NCBI GenBank assembly: GCA_020832495.1 | Contig: JAFIEP010000045.1 | Coordinates: forward strand, 1 to 36,205 | Origin: Acidimicrobiia bacterium | Lineage (GTDB): Bacteria > Actinomycetota > Acidimicrobiia > Acidimicrobiales > Acidimicrobilacustridaceae | Direction of reading: 5' to 3' | Length of the DNA: 36,205 nucleotides | Notes under the pieces: model-generated | The model's database searches: none | Seen by the model: the letters and a program-made list of their open reading frames with translations, nothing else | Told to the model about the DNA's origin: nothing | Part shown: positions 1 through 7,803 of the stretch, in pieces | How positions within the stretch are numbered: position 1 is the stretch's first letter | How the letters are laid out: each line of letters opens with the position of its first letter | Made by a program: the position numbers and the translations under genes

Positions 1-168
1 TCATGGCAACCACCTCGTCGTCTCGTCCGCTGGGCCCTCTCTGGGCAGCCGGACAACCTCTCATGAGGAGACTGGAAAGTCCAGAGGTTTTTGGGATGAC
101 ACAGGTCGGCGCCCAGTCTGCAACTGCACTGCGGACCCCGAAGTCTCGGCGGGCCGCGCAGGACACCC

Positions 169-371
169 CTACACCCGGACGAGCGCCGGCTTCATAGACG
201 GATCGGCAACCCGACGACGATCGTCGTCATCGTCGAGATACAGCACCCGCTCAGCCCCGGCTGCCACCGCAAGACCCGCGGCGTACAGCCCGATCGAGTT
301 GGGGCCGTTGTCACCAGCGGCCACGAGGACGTCGGCTCCCGGTTCGGCCGCAGGTTGCGGGCCGATGCAGC
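169..371 (-). pseudogene. Fragment of a medium-chain (zinc-type) alcohol dehydrogenase
   Basis: Read on the minus strand from about 371 to a TAG at 169, the frame encodes a cofactor-domain segment typical of medium-chain dehydrogenases: a GADVLV strand, then GPNSIGLYAAGLAVAAGA, then an acidic stretch like the end of the second Rossmann strand (YLDDD). The catalytic zinc domain upstream and the rest of the cofactor domain downstream are missing. The similarity stops next to the end of the AlbA_2 gene at 372. I infer a remnant of a dehydrogenase gene cut by a rearrangement at the edge of this accessory region. The frame continues upstream to 492, but that part is antiparallel shadow of the AlbA_2 gene. 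Bases 1-168 hold no gene that I can support. Confidence 0.6.
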
Positions 372-2036
372 TCACACACCGTTGGAGGGCGCGACGTAGT
401 AGGCCGCTCGGCGTTCCCCCTCCATCCACAGCTTGCCCTCTGCGCGCAGCCGCTTGAGCAACCGGCTCGCCTGCTCGGATTCGAGCTGGCACAACTCGGC
501 TGCCTCGCGCCGCGTGATGCGCCCGTGCGATGCGACGTAGGCCAGCACCATCTGCTCCTGCTGGAGATTGTCGAAGCCGCGGGTCCGCACGTAGTGCATC
601 GGCTCACCGAGCCGGCGGTACACCGCGGCGGCCAAGTGGTAGGTGCGTCCCTTCCCCTCACCACGAGCCTCGAGGAGGCCCCGCTCGACGAGGCCGTTGA
701 GCGTTGATCGCGCTTCCTGCTGGCTCACCTGGAACAGCTCGGCGGCCCGGGCGGTCGAGATGCGGCGCTCCGAGCGGACCTCGTGCAACGCCAAGAGGTC
801 CTCGAGGGAGAACTGTTGACCGCGCTGGCGAGATTCGGCGATGAACGCAGCAAGCTCACGGTCGGCGGGACCTGAGCGCAGACGCGCCACCACCGAGCTC
901 TGCGTGCTGCGGCCGTAGTCGGGCGCAGGACGGCCGATCTGCAGCTGGCTGAGGAAGACCCGGTTGATGCCCCGGCTCGTGCGATCCACCAGACCGGCTC
1001 GCTTGAAGGCATCCGCGATGGCCGGGTTGCGCGGACGGGGCGGGGTGGTGAGCAGGTTGCCGAGTGTGACGCCCTCGGGCAGCCCTCCGGGGTTCGACAC
1101 GGTCATGGCTGACTGGTCGATCTCGACGAGCGTCGAGCCGGGCAGCCGGTACTCGCGATGGACCAAGGCGTTCGCCACCAGTTCACGCACGGCGACCGCA
1201 GCGAAGCGCGGAAGCGGCACCCTGAAGAGACCGATCTCGATCTCTTCCTCGGGGTTCCGGGCCCCGATGGCTGCTGCGAGGTCCTCCATCGCTCGTAGGA
1301 GCGGGACGCGGGTGATCGTGTTGGCTCGCACCTCCAAACCAGCAAGCTCTTGGAAGGCGACCTCGTGGGTGGGGACATGGCGCGCCAGCGCTTCCTCTGT
1401 GCCGAACAGCAGGAGCGCGCCCGCAGTGATCTCTCCCGGAGCCACCCACAGGTCCAGCGCCTTGAGAATGTCCTCGTCCGACAAGGTGCGGAGGGCGGCA
1501 TCGCCGTCGTCGCCGGCCATCGTCCGGAGCCGAGCGAACTCGATCGGCGAGAGATCATCGAAGGATGCGTCAGACAGCGGAACCCGGCTGTAGTCCTGCG
1601 CACCCACCGCACCGGCGCGCGCCGTGACCTCGTGCGGACGCATGGGCACGCAACCAGGCTTGCCGTGCACGTCGATCGACCGGCGCGTGAACCGTCCGTC
1701 GGAGGTGCCGACGACGGACGTTGCTGCGGGCACCTCGATGACGATCACCTCCTTGCCATTGAGGTCCGCCACCTCGATCTTGGTGACGACCGAGGGATCG
1801 GTTCGGTTGGCGATGACTGCCTGCAACCGGACCGGGTCGGTCGTCGACCCGTGGCGCTCGGCAGCACCGGTCACGTCGCCATCGTCCTCGACGCCGAGCA
1901 GGAGATGGCCACCGCTACCGTTGCTGAGGCAGGCCACGGCATCGACCAGCTCCGAGTCGTTGATCGAGCCCCGCTTGAACTCCACGGTCCAGGTCTCACC
2001 GCCGGCGATCAGGCGACGGAGGTCATCGCGTTCCAC
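372..2036 (-). CDS. AlbA_2/Schlafen-type ATP-binding regulator with winged-helix C-terminus
   Basis: A 554-residue protein starting at GTG 2036. Residues 1-120 look like an AlbA_2 (Schlafen core-like) domain: the ETWTVEFKRG motif (E19, K21), then the VACLSNG-x-GG-LLLGVEDDG segment. Residues about 260-370 carry the HATPase_c_4-type signature (RELVANALVHREY, then a SNPGG-like loop), so ATP binding is likely. Two winged-helix segments follow (about 410-470 and 490-545). Family members are usually called RecG-like or divergent-AAA transcriptional regulators, and some AlbA_2 proteins act in phage defence; the substrate here is unknown. No good Shine-Dalgarno sequence precedes the GTG. A weak -10 (TAGGCT, 2048-2043) six bases upstream would make the message leaderless, and the dyad at 2061-2088 could be its own operator. 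A second partial copy of its 5' end lies at 3811-3940. Confidence 0.85.
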   Translation of the reverse strand: MERDDLRRLIAGGETWTVEFKRGSINDSELVDAVACLSNGSGGHLLLGVEDDGDVTGAAERHGSTTDPVRLQAVIANRTDPSVVTKIEVADLNGKEVIVIEVPAATSVVGTSDGRFTRRSIDVHGKPGCVPMRPHEVTARAGAVGAQDYSRVPLSDASFDDLSPIEFARLRTMAGDDGDAALRTLSDEDILKALDLWVAPGEITAGALLLFGTEEALARHVPTHEVAFQELAGLEVRANTITRVPLLRAMEDLAAAIGARNPEEEIEIGLFRVPLPRFAAVAVRELVANALVHREYRLPGSTLVEIDQSAMTVSNPGGLPEGVTLGNLLTTPPRPRNPAIADAFKRAGLVDRTSRGINRVFLSQLQIGRPAPDYGRSTQSSVVARLRSGPADRELAAFIAESRQRGQQFSLEDLLALHEVRSERRISTARAAELFQVSQQEARSTLNGLVERGLLEARGEGKGRTYHLAAAVYRRLGEPMHYVRTRGFDNLQQEQMVLAYVASHGRITRREAAELCQLESEQASRLLKRLRAEGKLWMEGERRAAYYVAPSNGV

Positions 2037-2046
2037 ACGAAGAGCC
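1917..2046. repeat. Direct repeat, copy A (5' end of the AlbA_2 gene)
   Basis: This segment is nearly identical to 3811-3940, in the same orientation and 1894 bases further on. It covers the start codon and about the first 39 codons of the AlbA_2 gene. Differences are scattered and mostly silent. The two copies bracket the ADP-ribosylglycohydrolase-phosphatase gene. Confidence 0.85.
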
Positions 2047-2060
2047 TACTCAAACACTTT

Positions 2061-2088
2061 GGGTTTTCTGAAACAGTTTGGGAAACCC
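2061..2088. promoter_or_regulatory. Dyad between divergent genes, candidate operator
   Basis: Outer arms GGGTTTTC (2061-2068) and GGAAACCC (2081-2088) match at 7 of 8 positions, and the centre contains the small palindrome AAAC-A-GTTT (2071-2079). The element is AT-richer than its surroundings and sits in the 149-bp gap between the divergent AlbA_2 gene and the ADP-ribosylglycohydrolase gene. The position suits an operator, possibly bound by the winged-helix part of the AlbA_2 protein. That link is inference. Confidence 0.4.
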
Positions 2089-2185
2089 AGTATGTTATGC
2101 ATAGCGCTCAAACGGCCCGAAGGAGCCCACATCGTGACCAGCCGCGACGGCGCGGACCGATCGCCGCAACCGGAGGGGCGGGCCG

Positions 2186-3673
2186 TTGACCCCAAGGCAA
2201 GCGAGAACCATGCAGCCCAGTGACCCGGTGGACCAATGCCTCGATCGTGCCATCGGAACCCTGATGGGGTTGGCCTGCGGTGACGCCGTCGGCACCACGG
2301 TCGAGTTCCGCACGCCGGGATCGTTCGAGCCGCTCACCGACATGGTCGGCGGCGGCCCCTTCCGGCTGAACGCCGGCGAGTGGACCGACGACACGTCGAT
2401 GGCGCTGTGCCTGGCCGAATCGATCCTCGACTGCGGCGGCCTCGACCCGAGCGACCAGCTCCGGCGCTACCTGCTGTGGGCCGACGAGGGGTACCTGTCC
2501 TCCAACGGGCGATGCTTCGACATCGGCGGCACAACCGGTGCGGGGCTCGAGAGGTACCGCCGAACAGGTGAGCCGTTCGAGGATCCGGCGAACGTTGACC
2601 AGGAGTCAGCAGCGAACGGCTCCTTGATGCGCTTGGCCGCAGTACCCATCCGGTGGCACGCCGCGCCAGAGGTGGCTGCGGCGATGGCTGGGGAGTCGAG
2701 CCGGACGACCCATGGCGCCACACGCCCGGTTGATGCATGCCGCCTGCTCGGCGCCATCGTCGCCGGCCTGATCGGCGGCGAGGATGCCGATGTGGTGCTG
2801 GCACCCGACTATTGGTCGTGGGGGCCGCTGCATCCTGCGGTCGAGGCCGTCGCACGCGGGTCCTGGCGCCACAAGGAACCGCCGCAGATCCGCGGAACCG
2901 GCTACTGCATCGACGCGCTCGAGGCAGCATTGTGGGCTGTGGGGCGGGCAGAGGACGTCGAGGACGCCATCCTTCGCGCCGCCAACCTCGGTGACGACGC
3001 CGACACCACCGCAGCGATCGCCGGGCAGATCGCGGGTGCACGCTGGGGTGCCTCCGCCATCCCCGCTCGGTGGCTCGACACCGTGGTCGGCGCTGCCCGA
3101 ATCCGGTCGCTCGCCGAGCAGTTGTTCGTCGCAGGCGGAGCCGACCGCGCACACACCCGGTGGCCACACGACGACGAGATCCACGCCTGGTGGATCAGCG
3201 ACGGGGTGCTCGCTGGCGAGTACCCCGGCCACACCGACCGCGCCCGAACCGGCGAGAAGCTCAACCTGCTCGTCGATGCCGGCGTCCGCACGTTCGTCGA
3301 CCTGACCACCCCGGCAGACGGACTCGAACCCTACGAGGACGTTCTGTCACGAGTCGCGCAGTACCGCGCCCTCGAACTCCGGCGGCTACCGCACCCGATC
3401 CCCGACCTCGGCGTTGTCGACGACGACGCCTACGACCGCATCATTGCGGACATCGGCGCAGCGCAACAGCACGGTGGGGTCTACGTGCACTGCTGGGGTG
3501 GGGTCGGGAGGACCGGCACCGTTGCGGGCTGCTGGTACGGGCGCACCGCCACCAGCTACGAGGAGGTGATGCACCACCTCGATCGGGCGAGAGCGGGCAC
3601 ACGCAAGGCCCACCGTCCCTGCCCGGAAACGCCCGACCAGCGCGCCGTCCTCCAGCGACGGCTTTCGCTGTAG
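2186..3673 (+). CDS. ADP-ribosylglycohydrolase fused to a dual-specificity phosphatase
   Basis: A 495-residue fusion. The N-terminal part (about 20-315) is an ADP-ribosylglycohydrolase of the DraG/ARH family: an IGTLMGLACGDAVG-like start, the metal-binding EWTDDTSM (T67-D68-D69-T70), and the second metal motif GDDADTTAAIAG (269-280). Such enzymes remove ADP-ribose from proteins, nucleic acids or small molecules. The C-terminal part (about 330-490) is a dual-specificity/tyrosine phosphatase with the P-loop HCWGGVGRTG (C436, R442). The TTG start is preferred because GGAGGGG lies about nine bases upstream; an in-frame ATG at 2210 is the alternative. Both active sites look intact. The gene is divergent from the AlbA_2 ATPase and flanked by direct repeats of that gene. 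A role in reversing an ADP-ribose mark or signal is inference. Confidence 0.9.
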   Translation: MTPRQARTMQPSDPVDQCLDRAIGTLMGLACGDAVGTTVEFRTPGSFEPLTDMVGGGPFRLNAGEWTDDTSMALCLAESILDCGGLDPSDQLRRYLLWADEGYLSSNGRCFDIGGTTGAGLERYRRTGEPFEDPANVDQESAANGSLMRLAAVPIRWHAAPEVAAAMAGESSRTTHGATRPVDACRLLGAIVAGLIGGEDADVVLAPDYWSWGPLHPAVEAVARGSWRHKEPPQIRGTGYCIDALEAALWAVGRAEDVEDAILRAANLGDDADTTAAIAGQIAGARWGASAIPARWLDTVVGAARIRSLAEQLFVAGGADRAHTRWPHDDEIHAWWISDGVLAGEYPGHTDRARTGEKLNLLVDAGVRTFVDLTTPADGLEPYEDVLSRVAQYRALELRRLPHPIPDLGVVDDDAYDRIIADIGAAQQHGGVYVHCWGGVGRTGTVAGCWYGRTATSYEEVMHHLDRARAGTRKAHRPCPETPDQRAVLQRRLSL

Positions 3674-3810
3674 CCGCCGCTCTGCGCCGTCGACGAGCGA
3701 CGTCCCCCACGCCCACGCTCCTCTGACCCGTGCGCGCGCCACGACCGCAGAAGTCGGAGACGCAGCCGGCAACCTCGACGACCGGGAGGCACGGGCTCGG
3801 CTGGTGCAGG

Positions 3811-3940
3811 ACCGTTGCTGAGGCAGGCCACGGCATCGATTAGTTCGGAGTCGTTGATCGAGCCTCGCTTGAACTCCACGGTCCAGGTCTCGCCGCCAGT
3901 GATCAGGCGACGGAGGTCATCGCGCTCCACACGAGGAGCC
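3811..3940 (-). pseudogene. Truncated second copy of the AlbA_2 gene start
   Basis: The minus strand encodes a near-identical version of residues 1-39 of the AlbA_2 protein at 372-2036, starting at the equivalent GTG and changing A12 to T and V31 to I. Homology then stops and the frame runs into unrelated sequence, so only a stub remains. It may come from a duplication with loss, or from a recombination that inserted the ADP-ribosylglycohydrolase gene between two related copies. The rest of the 3674-4059 gap holds nothing I recognise. Confidence 0.75.
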
Positions 3941-4059
3941 GAGCGACCGGCCGACCGGCGCGGTGGGTTGATTACATTCCACGTCGGTGCCATCAACCCC
4001 TGGTGGCACTTCGAGGCGACCGGTATTGGCTGGCGGCCAACCGGCGAGGAGGACCTGAC

Positions 4060-5649
4060 GTGGAGGCTGCGAGCGCGACGGAGATCACCATCCCGATCGA
4101 CGAGTGGGACATGGCACGCCACATGGCGCACCTGATCCGAGCCGACGAGCGGTCGCCAATGGGCCATGTTCGGGTGCGCAGCGACGGGCAGCGGCGCCGG
4201 TGGTATGCAGCCGACCCCGTGCTCGGCATCATCCGCGATGGTGCGCCGTGCGCCGATCACTTCGACGTCGGCATCCCGCCCGCTGCCTTGGCGTTCGTGG
4301 ATGTGGCGGCAAGCCTCGGCGGCGAGGTCCTCCTGTGCGTGAATCACGAAGAGGAGCGAATCGGGATCGTCGGCAGCGGAGGTGAACTGTGGCTGCACGA
4401 TCCGGGGCACCAGTTTCCCAACGTCGACAAGTTCATTCCGTCTTCTGAAATGGTCGCCGCGTCGGCAACGGTGTCAGCCCGCTCGCTCTACCACCTGCTG
4501 GAGTCGGCTCGAGTCCAGCGCACGCACCCAGACGAGGGCGAGTACGAGGGGCCTCGACCATGCTGGGTCAGCATCAGCGAGGGTGTCTTCCGCATCGAAG
4601 TTGTGTGGCCAGGAGTCGGCACAAGCATTTACCAGCTTCCGGCGTTCGACGTCACCGGCGACGTCGGTGTCGAGGTAAATCCCGTGCTCCTCTCGAAGCT
4701 CCTCGAGCAGTTCCACCCGACCGACGACTGCTACATCGGAATCCCTCGCTACGCCGCCGACCCTGTCCTGCTGCGAGGTGAGGGCACAACAGCGGTCCTC
4801 ATGCCGATCCCCTCGTACGCCGCGCTTGCTCTCGAGCGCGTCGAGAACGCAATCCGCGAGGCGTTCGGTCCGCTGGCGCTCGTGCGCGATGACGACGGCG
4901 ACTACCCGCTGGTGCGTCGCCAGTTCCCGCTCTACGCGCGGTTCACCGCTGACGGTCTCACCCCGCTGTGCCAGGTCTTTGCCGTTGTGCTCAGCGGCAT
5001 CGAGAACTCGCCGGAGGTGTGGCGGGAGCTCAATGACCTGAACGCCAGTGTCGGGCTCGCCCGTGTGTTCCAGATCGACGACCAGGTGCTCGCCGAGGTC
5101 GACCTGGTGGCGGACATCATCGATGCTGACGCCCTACAAGTCGCAGCAGCGCGGATCCACGGCCTGGCCACCGAGATCGCACCCACCATCGCCGCCGTGT
5201 ACGGCGGCCAACTCATCGAAGACCCCGCCGAAGCGCGGTTGGTGGCCTACCGCTCCACGATCGTGGAGGCCGAGTTGCGACCGGGTTCGCTGGAGCCGCT
5301 CAACGGCATCGCCGCCGTTGCCGAGTGGCCCTTCCCCGGGCCGGTGCACGTGCTCACGGGCTGGAACCCCCAAGGCGCTGCGTTCGATCCGGCGTCGAAC
5401 ACCAGCACCAACATCGCCATCGCCGAGGAGGTTCTTCGCCACGGCGGACGCTTCGTGCACGGGCACGGCCGGTTGGTGGCCGGCGATCATGTCGAAGCGA
5501 GCATCGTCGCCTGGGGGCTCAGTCGCGAGCAGGCACGGGCCATGGGCCAACAAGCACTGCAGGACGCCATCTTCGAGATCGACGAGGCCACCATGCACCT
5601 GGTGTCGTGCGTCGATGATCGGGTCGACTCCTGGCCTCGCTGCGAGTGA
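4060..5649 (+). CDS. Three-domain protein: DnaN-clamp-like, YbjN-like and DUF3293
   Basis: A 529-residue protein. GTG 4060 is chosen because GAGGAGG ends seven bases upstream; an in-frame GTG at 4003 has no comparable site. Residues about 65-255 resemble parts of the DNA polymerase sliding clamp: a FPNVDKFIP segment like the clamp's P-D-L-D-R-L-I-P, then VNPVLLSKLLEQF and ADPVLLRGEG-x4-LMPI, which match the last clamp domain. Residues about 257-385 look like a YbjN/type III chaperone-like fold. Residues about 395-515 match DUF3293: TGWNPQG, an N-rich segment, a GHG region, WGLSREQA and a Q-A-IFEID end. I do not know this combination as a named family. The clamp resemblance is a motif reading and needs structure comparison. 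The gene stands alone and converges on the minus-strand operon after it. Confidence 0.75.
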   Translation: MEAASATEITIPIDEWDMARHMAHLIRADERSPMGHVRVRSDGQRRRWYAADPVLGIIRDGAPCADHFDVGIPPAALAFVDVAASLGGEVLLCVNHEEERIGIVGSGGELWLHDPGHQFPNVDKFIPSSEMVAASATVSARSLYHLLESARVQRTHPDEGEYEGPRPCWVSISEGVFRIEVVWPGVGTSIYQLPAFDVTGDVGVEVNPVLLSKLLEQFHPTDDCYIGIPRYAADPVLLRGEGTTAVLMPIPSYAALALERVENAIREAFGPLALVRDDDGDYPLVRRQFPLYARFTADGLTPLCQVFAVVLSGIENSPEVWRELNDLNASVGLARVFQIDDQVLAEVDLVADIIDADALQVAAARIHGLATEIAPTIAAVYGGQLIEDPAEARLVAYRSTIVEAELRPGSLEPLNGIAAVAEWPFPGPVHVLTGWNPQGAAFDPASNTSTNIAIAEEVLRHGGRFVHGHGRLVAGDHVEASIVAWGLSREQARAMGQQALQDAIFEIDEATMHLVSCVDDRVDSWPRCE

Positions 5650-5657
5650 TCCACGGT

Positions 5658-5673
5658 GGCGGACACGGCCGCC
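5658..5673. terminator. Small hairpin between convergent genes
   Basis: GGCGG-ACACGG-CCGCC forms a five-base-pair stem in the 30-bp gap between two convergent stop codons. It has no T-run. A bidirectional terminator is possible but weakly supported. Confidence 0.25.
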
Positions 5674-5679
5674 GAGGGT

Positions 5680-6153
5680 TCAGCCGTTGCCGTACCGCTG
5701 GTAGAAATCCCAGTCGCCACCCCAACTGGTGCCCGACCGGCGGCGGGGGCGTGGGGGCGAGGGCGGCGGTGGCGGGCCTCCCAAACGCAGACTGCACACA
5801 CGGGTGTGCACGTCCCAGTCGCCCTGGACGGGGTCGGACACCCGAACGGTGACCCAGGAGTCGACGTAGTAGGTCAACCAAGAGTCGCCGACGACATGAA
5901 ACGGGCCGACCTCCTGCACCGTGCCGTATCGCCGGACGTCGTTGCCGTACGAGTCTCGGGAGACGAACACCTCGACGCCTGGCCGGAGTCGGCAGTACTG
6001 ATTCCAAAGTCTCAGCCAGCGCCGACGGTTGTCGCGGTCAAGGCGTTCCAAGCGCCGTTCCTCCCAGCGTTCCTCCCGGAGCTTGCGCCGTTCCTCTCGT
6101 CGTTTCGCCCGACCCTGGCGGCGTTCCTCTCGACGTTGTGAGCGGTCACTCAT
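5680..6153 (-). CDS. Highly basic coiled-coil hypothetical protein
   Basis: A 157-residue protein starting at ATG 6153, with CGGAG about eight bases upstream. Residues 1-45 are almost entirely Arg, Glu and Lys (REERR-type repeats), a likely charged helix or nucleic-acid-binding tail. Residues 50-125 look beta-rich, with the aromatic stretch SWLTYYVDSW. A proline run (PPPPPSPP) follows, then an aromatic glycine-rich end. I do not recognise the family. It is the last gene of a minus-strand operon and overlaps the phosphatase gene by four bases (ATGA), so the two are probably translated together. The same frame stays open to 7533, but that upstream part is shadow of the two genes before it. Confidence 0.65.
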   Translation of the reverse strand: MSDRSQRREERRQGRAKRREERRKLREERWEERRLERLDRDNRRRWLRLWNQYCRLRPGVEVFVSRDSYGNDVRRYGTVQEVGPFHVVGDSWLTYYVDSWVTVRVSDPVQGDWDVHTRVCSLRLGGPPPPPSPPRPRRRSGTSWGGDWDFYQRYGNG

Positions 6154-6881
6154 GGGCGTGCTCCGAGGGTTGGTCGTCGCTGTCGGCGTGGGGGACCGCT
6201 GGTGGGGTGTTCGGGTGGGGTGGTGGCGGCGCGAATGCGGCGGATGACGGTGGCGGTGTCGATGCGGTTGGTGGCCTGCCATTGGTGGAGGCGGGTGAGG
6301 TCGTCGTTGAGGAGGTGGGGTGTGTGGTGTCGCTGGTGGTGCCATGCAATGGCGTCGTCGGCGTAGGCAACGGCAGCGATGGGGCGGGCGTGGCGGATGA
6401 CGGTGAGGGCGTCGATGGGGTCCCAGCCGCGGTCGAGGAGGATGGCCAGCACCATTGACGGCGCCCGGTTGATGCCCATGTGGCAGTGCACGACCAGGGT
6501 GGAGTCGCTGCGGGCGGCGGTGGTGCGGGCGATGGCGGCGCCGGCGTCGAACCATGCGGGGTCGCGTGGTGTGCCGGCGTCGTTGACGCCGAGGTGGTGG
6601 TAGGCGATGTCGGGGGCGACCGACGCAACGAGGTCGGCGTCGGTCCATTCGCCGCGCACGTCGAGGATGTCGGTGACCCCGGCTGTGCGCCACTGTTGGA
6701 GTTGGCGGATGGCGTCGAGACGGTTGGGGTGGAGATCGCCCGAGACGGCCAGGCCGGCGGTGACGGTGCAGAGGGTGCGCCACCAGCGCACGGCGTCGGT
6801 CGACAGCGCCCCGCCCGCGGTGTCCGCTGTGGTGGGGTGACTGCTGGTCGTGTCGTGTGAGGGTGTGGTGGGTGCGGTCAT
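6150..6881 (-). CDS. Dual-specificity (tyrosine) phosphatase family protein
   Basis: A 243-residue protein starting at ATG 6881. The catalytic P-loop is VHCHMGINRAPS (C133, R139), the C-x5-R signature of cysteine phosphatases; D102 in the preceding loop could be the general acid. The N-terminal 30 residues are Thr/Ser-rich and the last 30 are Pro/Arg-rich, both probably disordered. The substrate cannot be read from sequence. It is the middle gene of a three-gene operon, overlapping both neighbours by four bases (ATGA). A second phosphatase domain of this class sits 3 kb away, fused to the ADP-ribosylglycohydrolase. Confidence 0.85.
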   Translation of the reverse strand: MTAPTTPSHDTTSSHPTTADTAGGALSTDAVRWWRTLCTVTAGLAVSGDLHPNRLDAIRQLQQWRTAGVTDILDVRGEWTDADLVASVAPDIAYHHLGVNDAGTPRDPAWFDAGAAIARTTAARSDSTLVVHCHMGINRAPSMVLAILLDRGWDPIDALTVIRHARPIAAVAYADDAIAWHHQRHHTPHLLNDDLTRLHQWQATNRIDTATVIRRIRAATTPPEHPTSGPPRRQRRPTLGARP

Positions 6882-7606
6882 GGGTGGCTCGCGATCGCAC
6901 GGTCCACCAACGCCAAGGTGATGCGGTGCCACCGCTCTGCGGGCAACGACACACGCGCCCTTGGGGTGAGCGGTGCGGTGTCGAGGACCTGCCCGGTCGG
7001 GTCGGTGACGGCGACGCCTCCGCCGGTGAGGTGGTAGGCGACGTCGGCGCCTGCGGTGCGGCACACCTGCTGTGCGGCGACGGCGGTGGTGAGGGCAACG
7101 GCGGTGAGGACACCGGCGTGGAAACCGACCTGCGCCCACGTCCAGTGCGCCGTGGTGCCGTGCCCGCAGGCGTCGTCGGCGGTGGCGGCCAGTTCTGGGC
7201 TGGCCGTTCGGGTGGTGTCGGCCACCACCCACAACGACGCCGCCGTCGGGCTGTGAGGGGCCGTCGGACTGTCGGCGTCCGTCCCGGTGTGCGAGTGCGT
7301 CGTGCCGGCGGGAGGTCGGGTGGTGGGGCGGAACGGTCCGGGTGCGCTGGCGGACCACACGGTTGCGTCCCACAGCGCTGCGGCCGGTTGGTGGGCGTGG
7401 ATCGATTCGGCCAGCAGTTGGCGGTCCTGGCGGTCGGGCGATGTCCGCCCGGCGAGGTCGGTCCACACGCAGATCCACGCCGGTTCGCTGAGCGGCAACG
7501 CCGGGAGTGCAGCACCTGCAGGTGCCAGCCCACGCTTACGGGTCGTGGGATTGGTGGTGGTTGTTGGGTTGGTTGGTTGGGTGTGAGGGTTGGTTGGTTG
7601 GGTCAT
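6878..7606 (-). CDS. Hypothetical protein, first gene of the phosphatase operon
   Basis: A 242-residue protein starting at ATG 7606, chosen because GATGGAGAACC lies immediately upstream; the frame is open to 7726 but that part has no start signal. Residues 1-20 are low complexity (TQPTNP-type repeats). The rest contains a WICVWTDLAGRTS strand-like segment, a Thr/Pro-rich linker, an Ala-rich helix (about 175-195) and a final strand-rich part. I do not recognise a domain. The D-x-A-G-R-T-S segment hints at an RNase H-like strand, but I cannot show the other acidic residues. Coupling to the phosphatase suggests a shared role. Confidence 0.6.
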   Translation of the reverse strand: MTQPTNPHTQPTNPTTTTNPTTRKRGLAPAGAALPALPLSEPAWICVWTDLAGRTSPDRQDRQLLAESIHAHQPAAALWDATVWSASAPGPFRPTTRPPAGTTHSHTGTDADSPTAPHSPTAASLWVVADTTRTASPELAATADDACGHGTTAHWTWAQVGFHAGVLTAVALTTAVAAQQVCRTAGADVAYHLTGGGVAVTDPTGQVLDTAPLTPRARVSLPAERWHRITLALVDRAIASHP

Positions 7607-7762
7607 GGTTCTCCATCGCGTGGCGTTCGCACCGTGCCCGTACGGGTCGGTTGCGGCGGTGTCGTCGGGCCACGTCCCTCGACCGCTCTGGATGGTGTGC
7701 CCGCACAGTGCTAGGCTGCCGTGCACTCTACGAGTCTACCATACACATCGACACATGTACTT

Positions 7763-7779
7763 GCGTTGTATGACGACGC
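7763..7779 (+). promoter_or_regulatory. Shared inverted-repeat operator, site 1
   Basis: GCGTTG-TATGA-CGACGC, one mismatch between arms, 24 bases before the methylase-like gene. It directly follows a possible -10 (TGTACT, 7756-7761), so a bound protein would cover the transcription start. It belongs to the GYGTYG-N5-CRACRC family also found at 13012, 18961 and 19971. Confidence 0.6.
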
Positions 7780-7803
7780 ATTGACGTTTCTTCAGGAGAG
7801 CTG

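Noticed and set aside
72-92. CTGGA-AAG-TCCAG followed by a short T-run, terminator-like
   Set aside because: The stem is only five base pairs with a three-base loop and no identifiable gene ends just before it.
5680-7533. One 617-codon minus-strand frame
   Set aside because: Only its last 157 codons have a start with a ribosome site and sensible composition; the rest is a Pro/Arg/His-rich shadow of the phosphatase operon.
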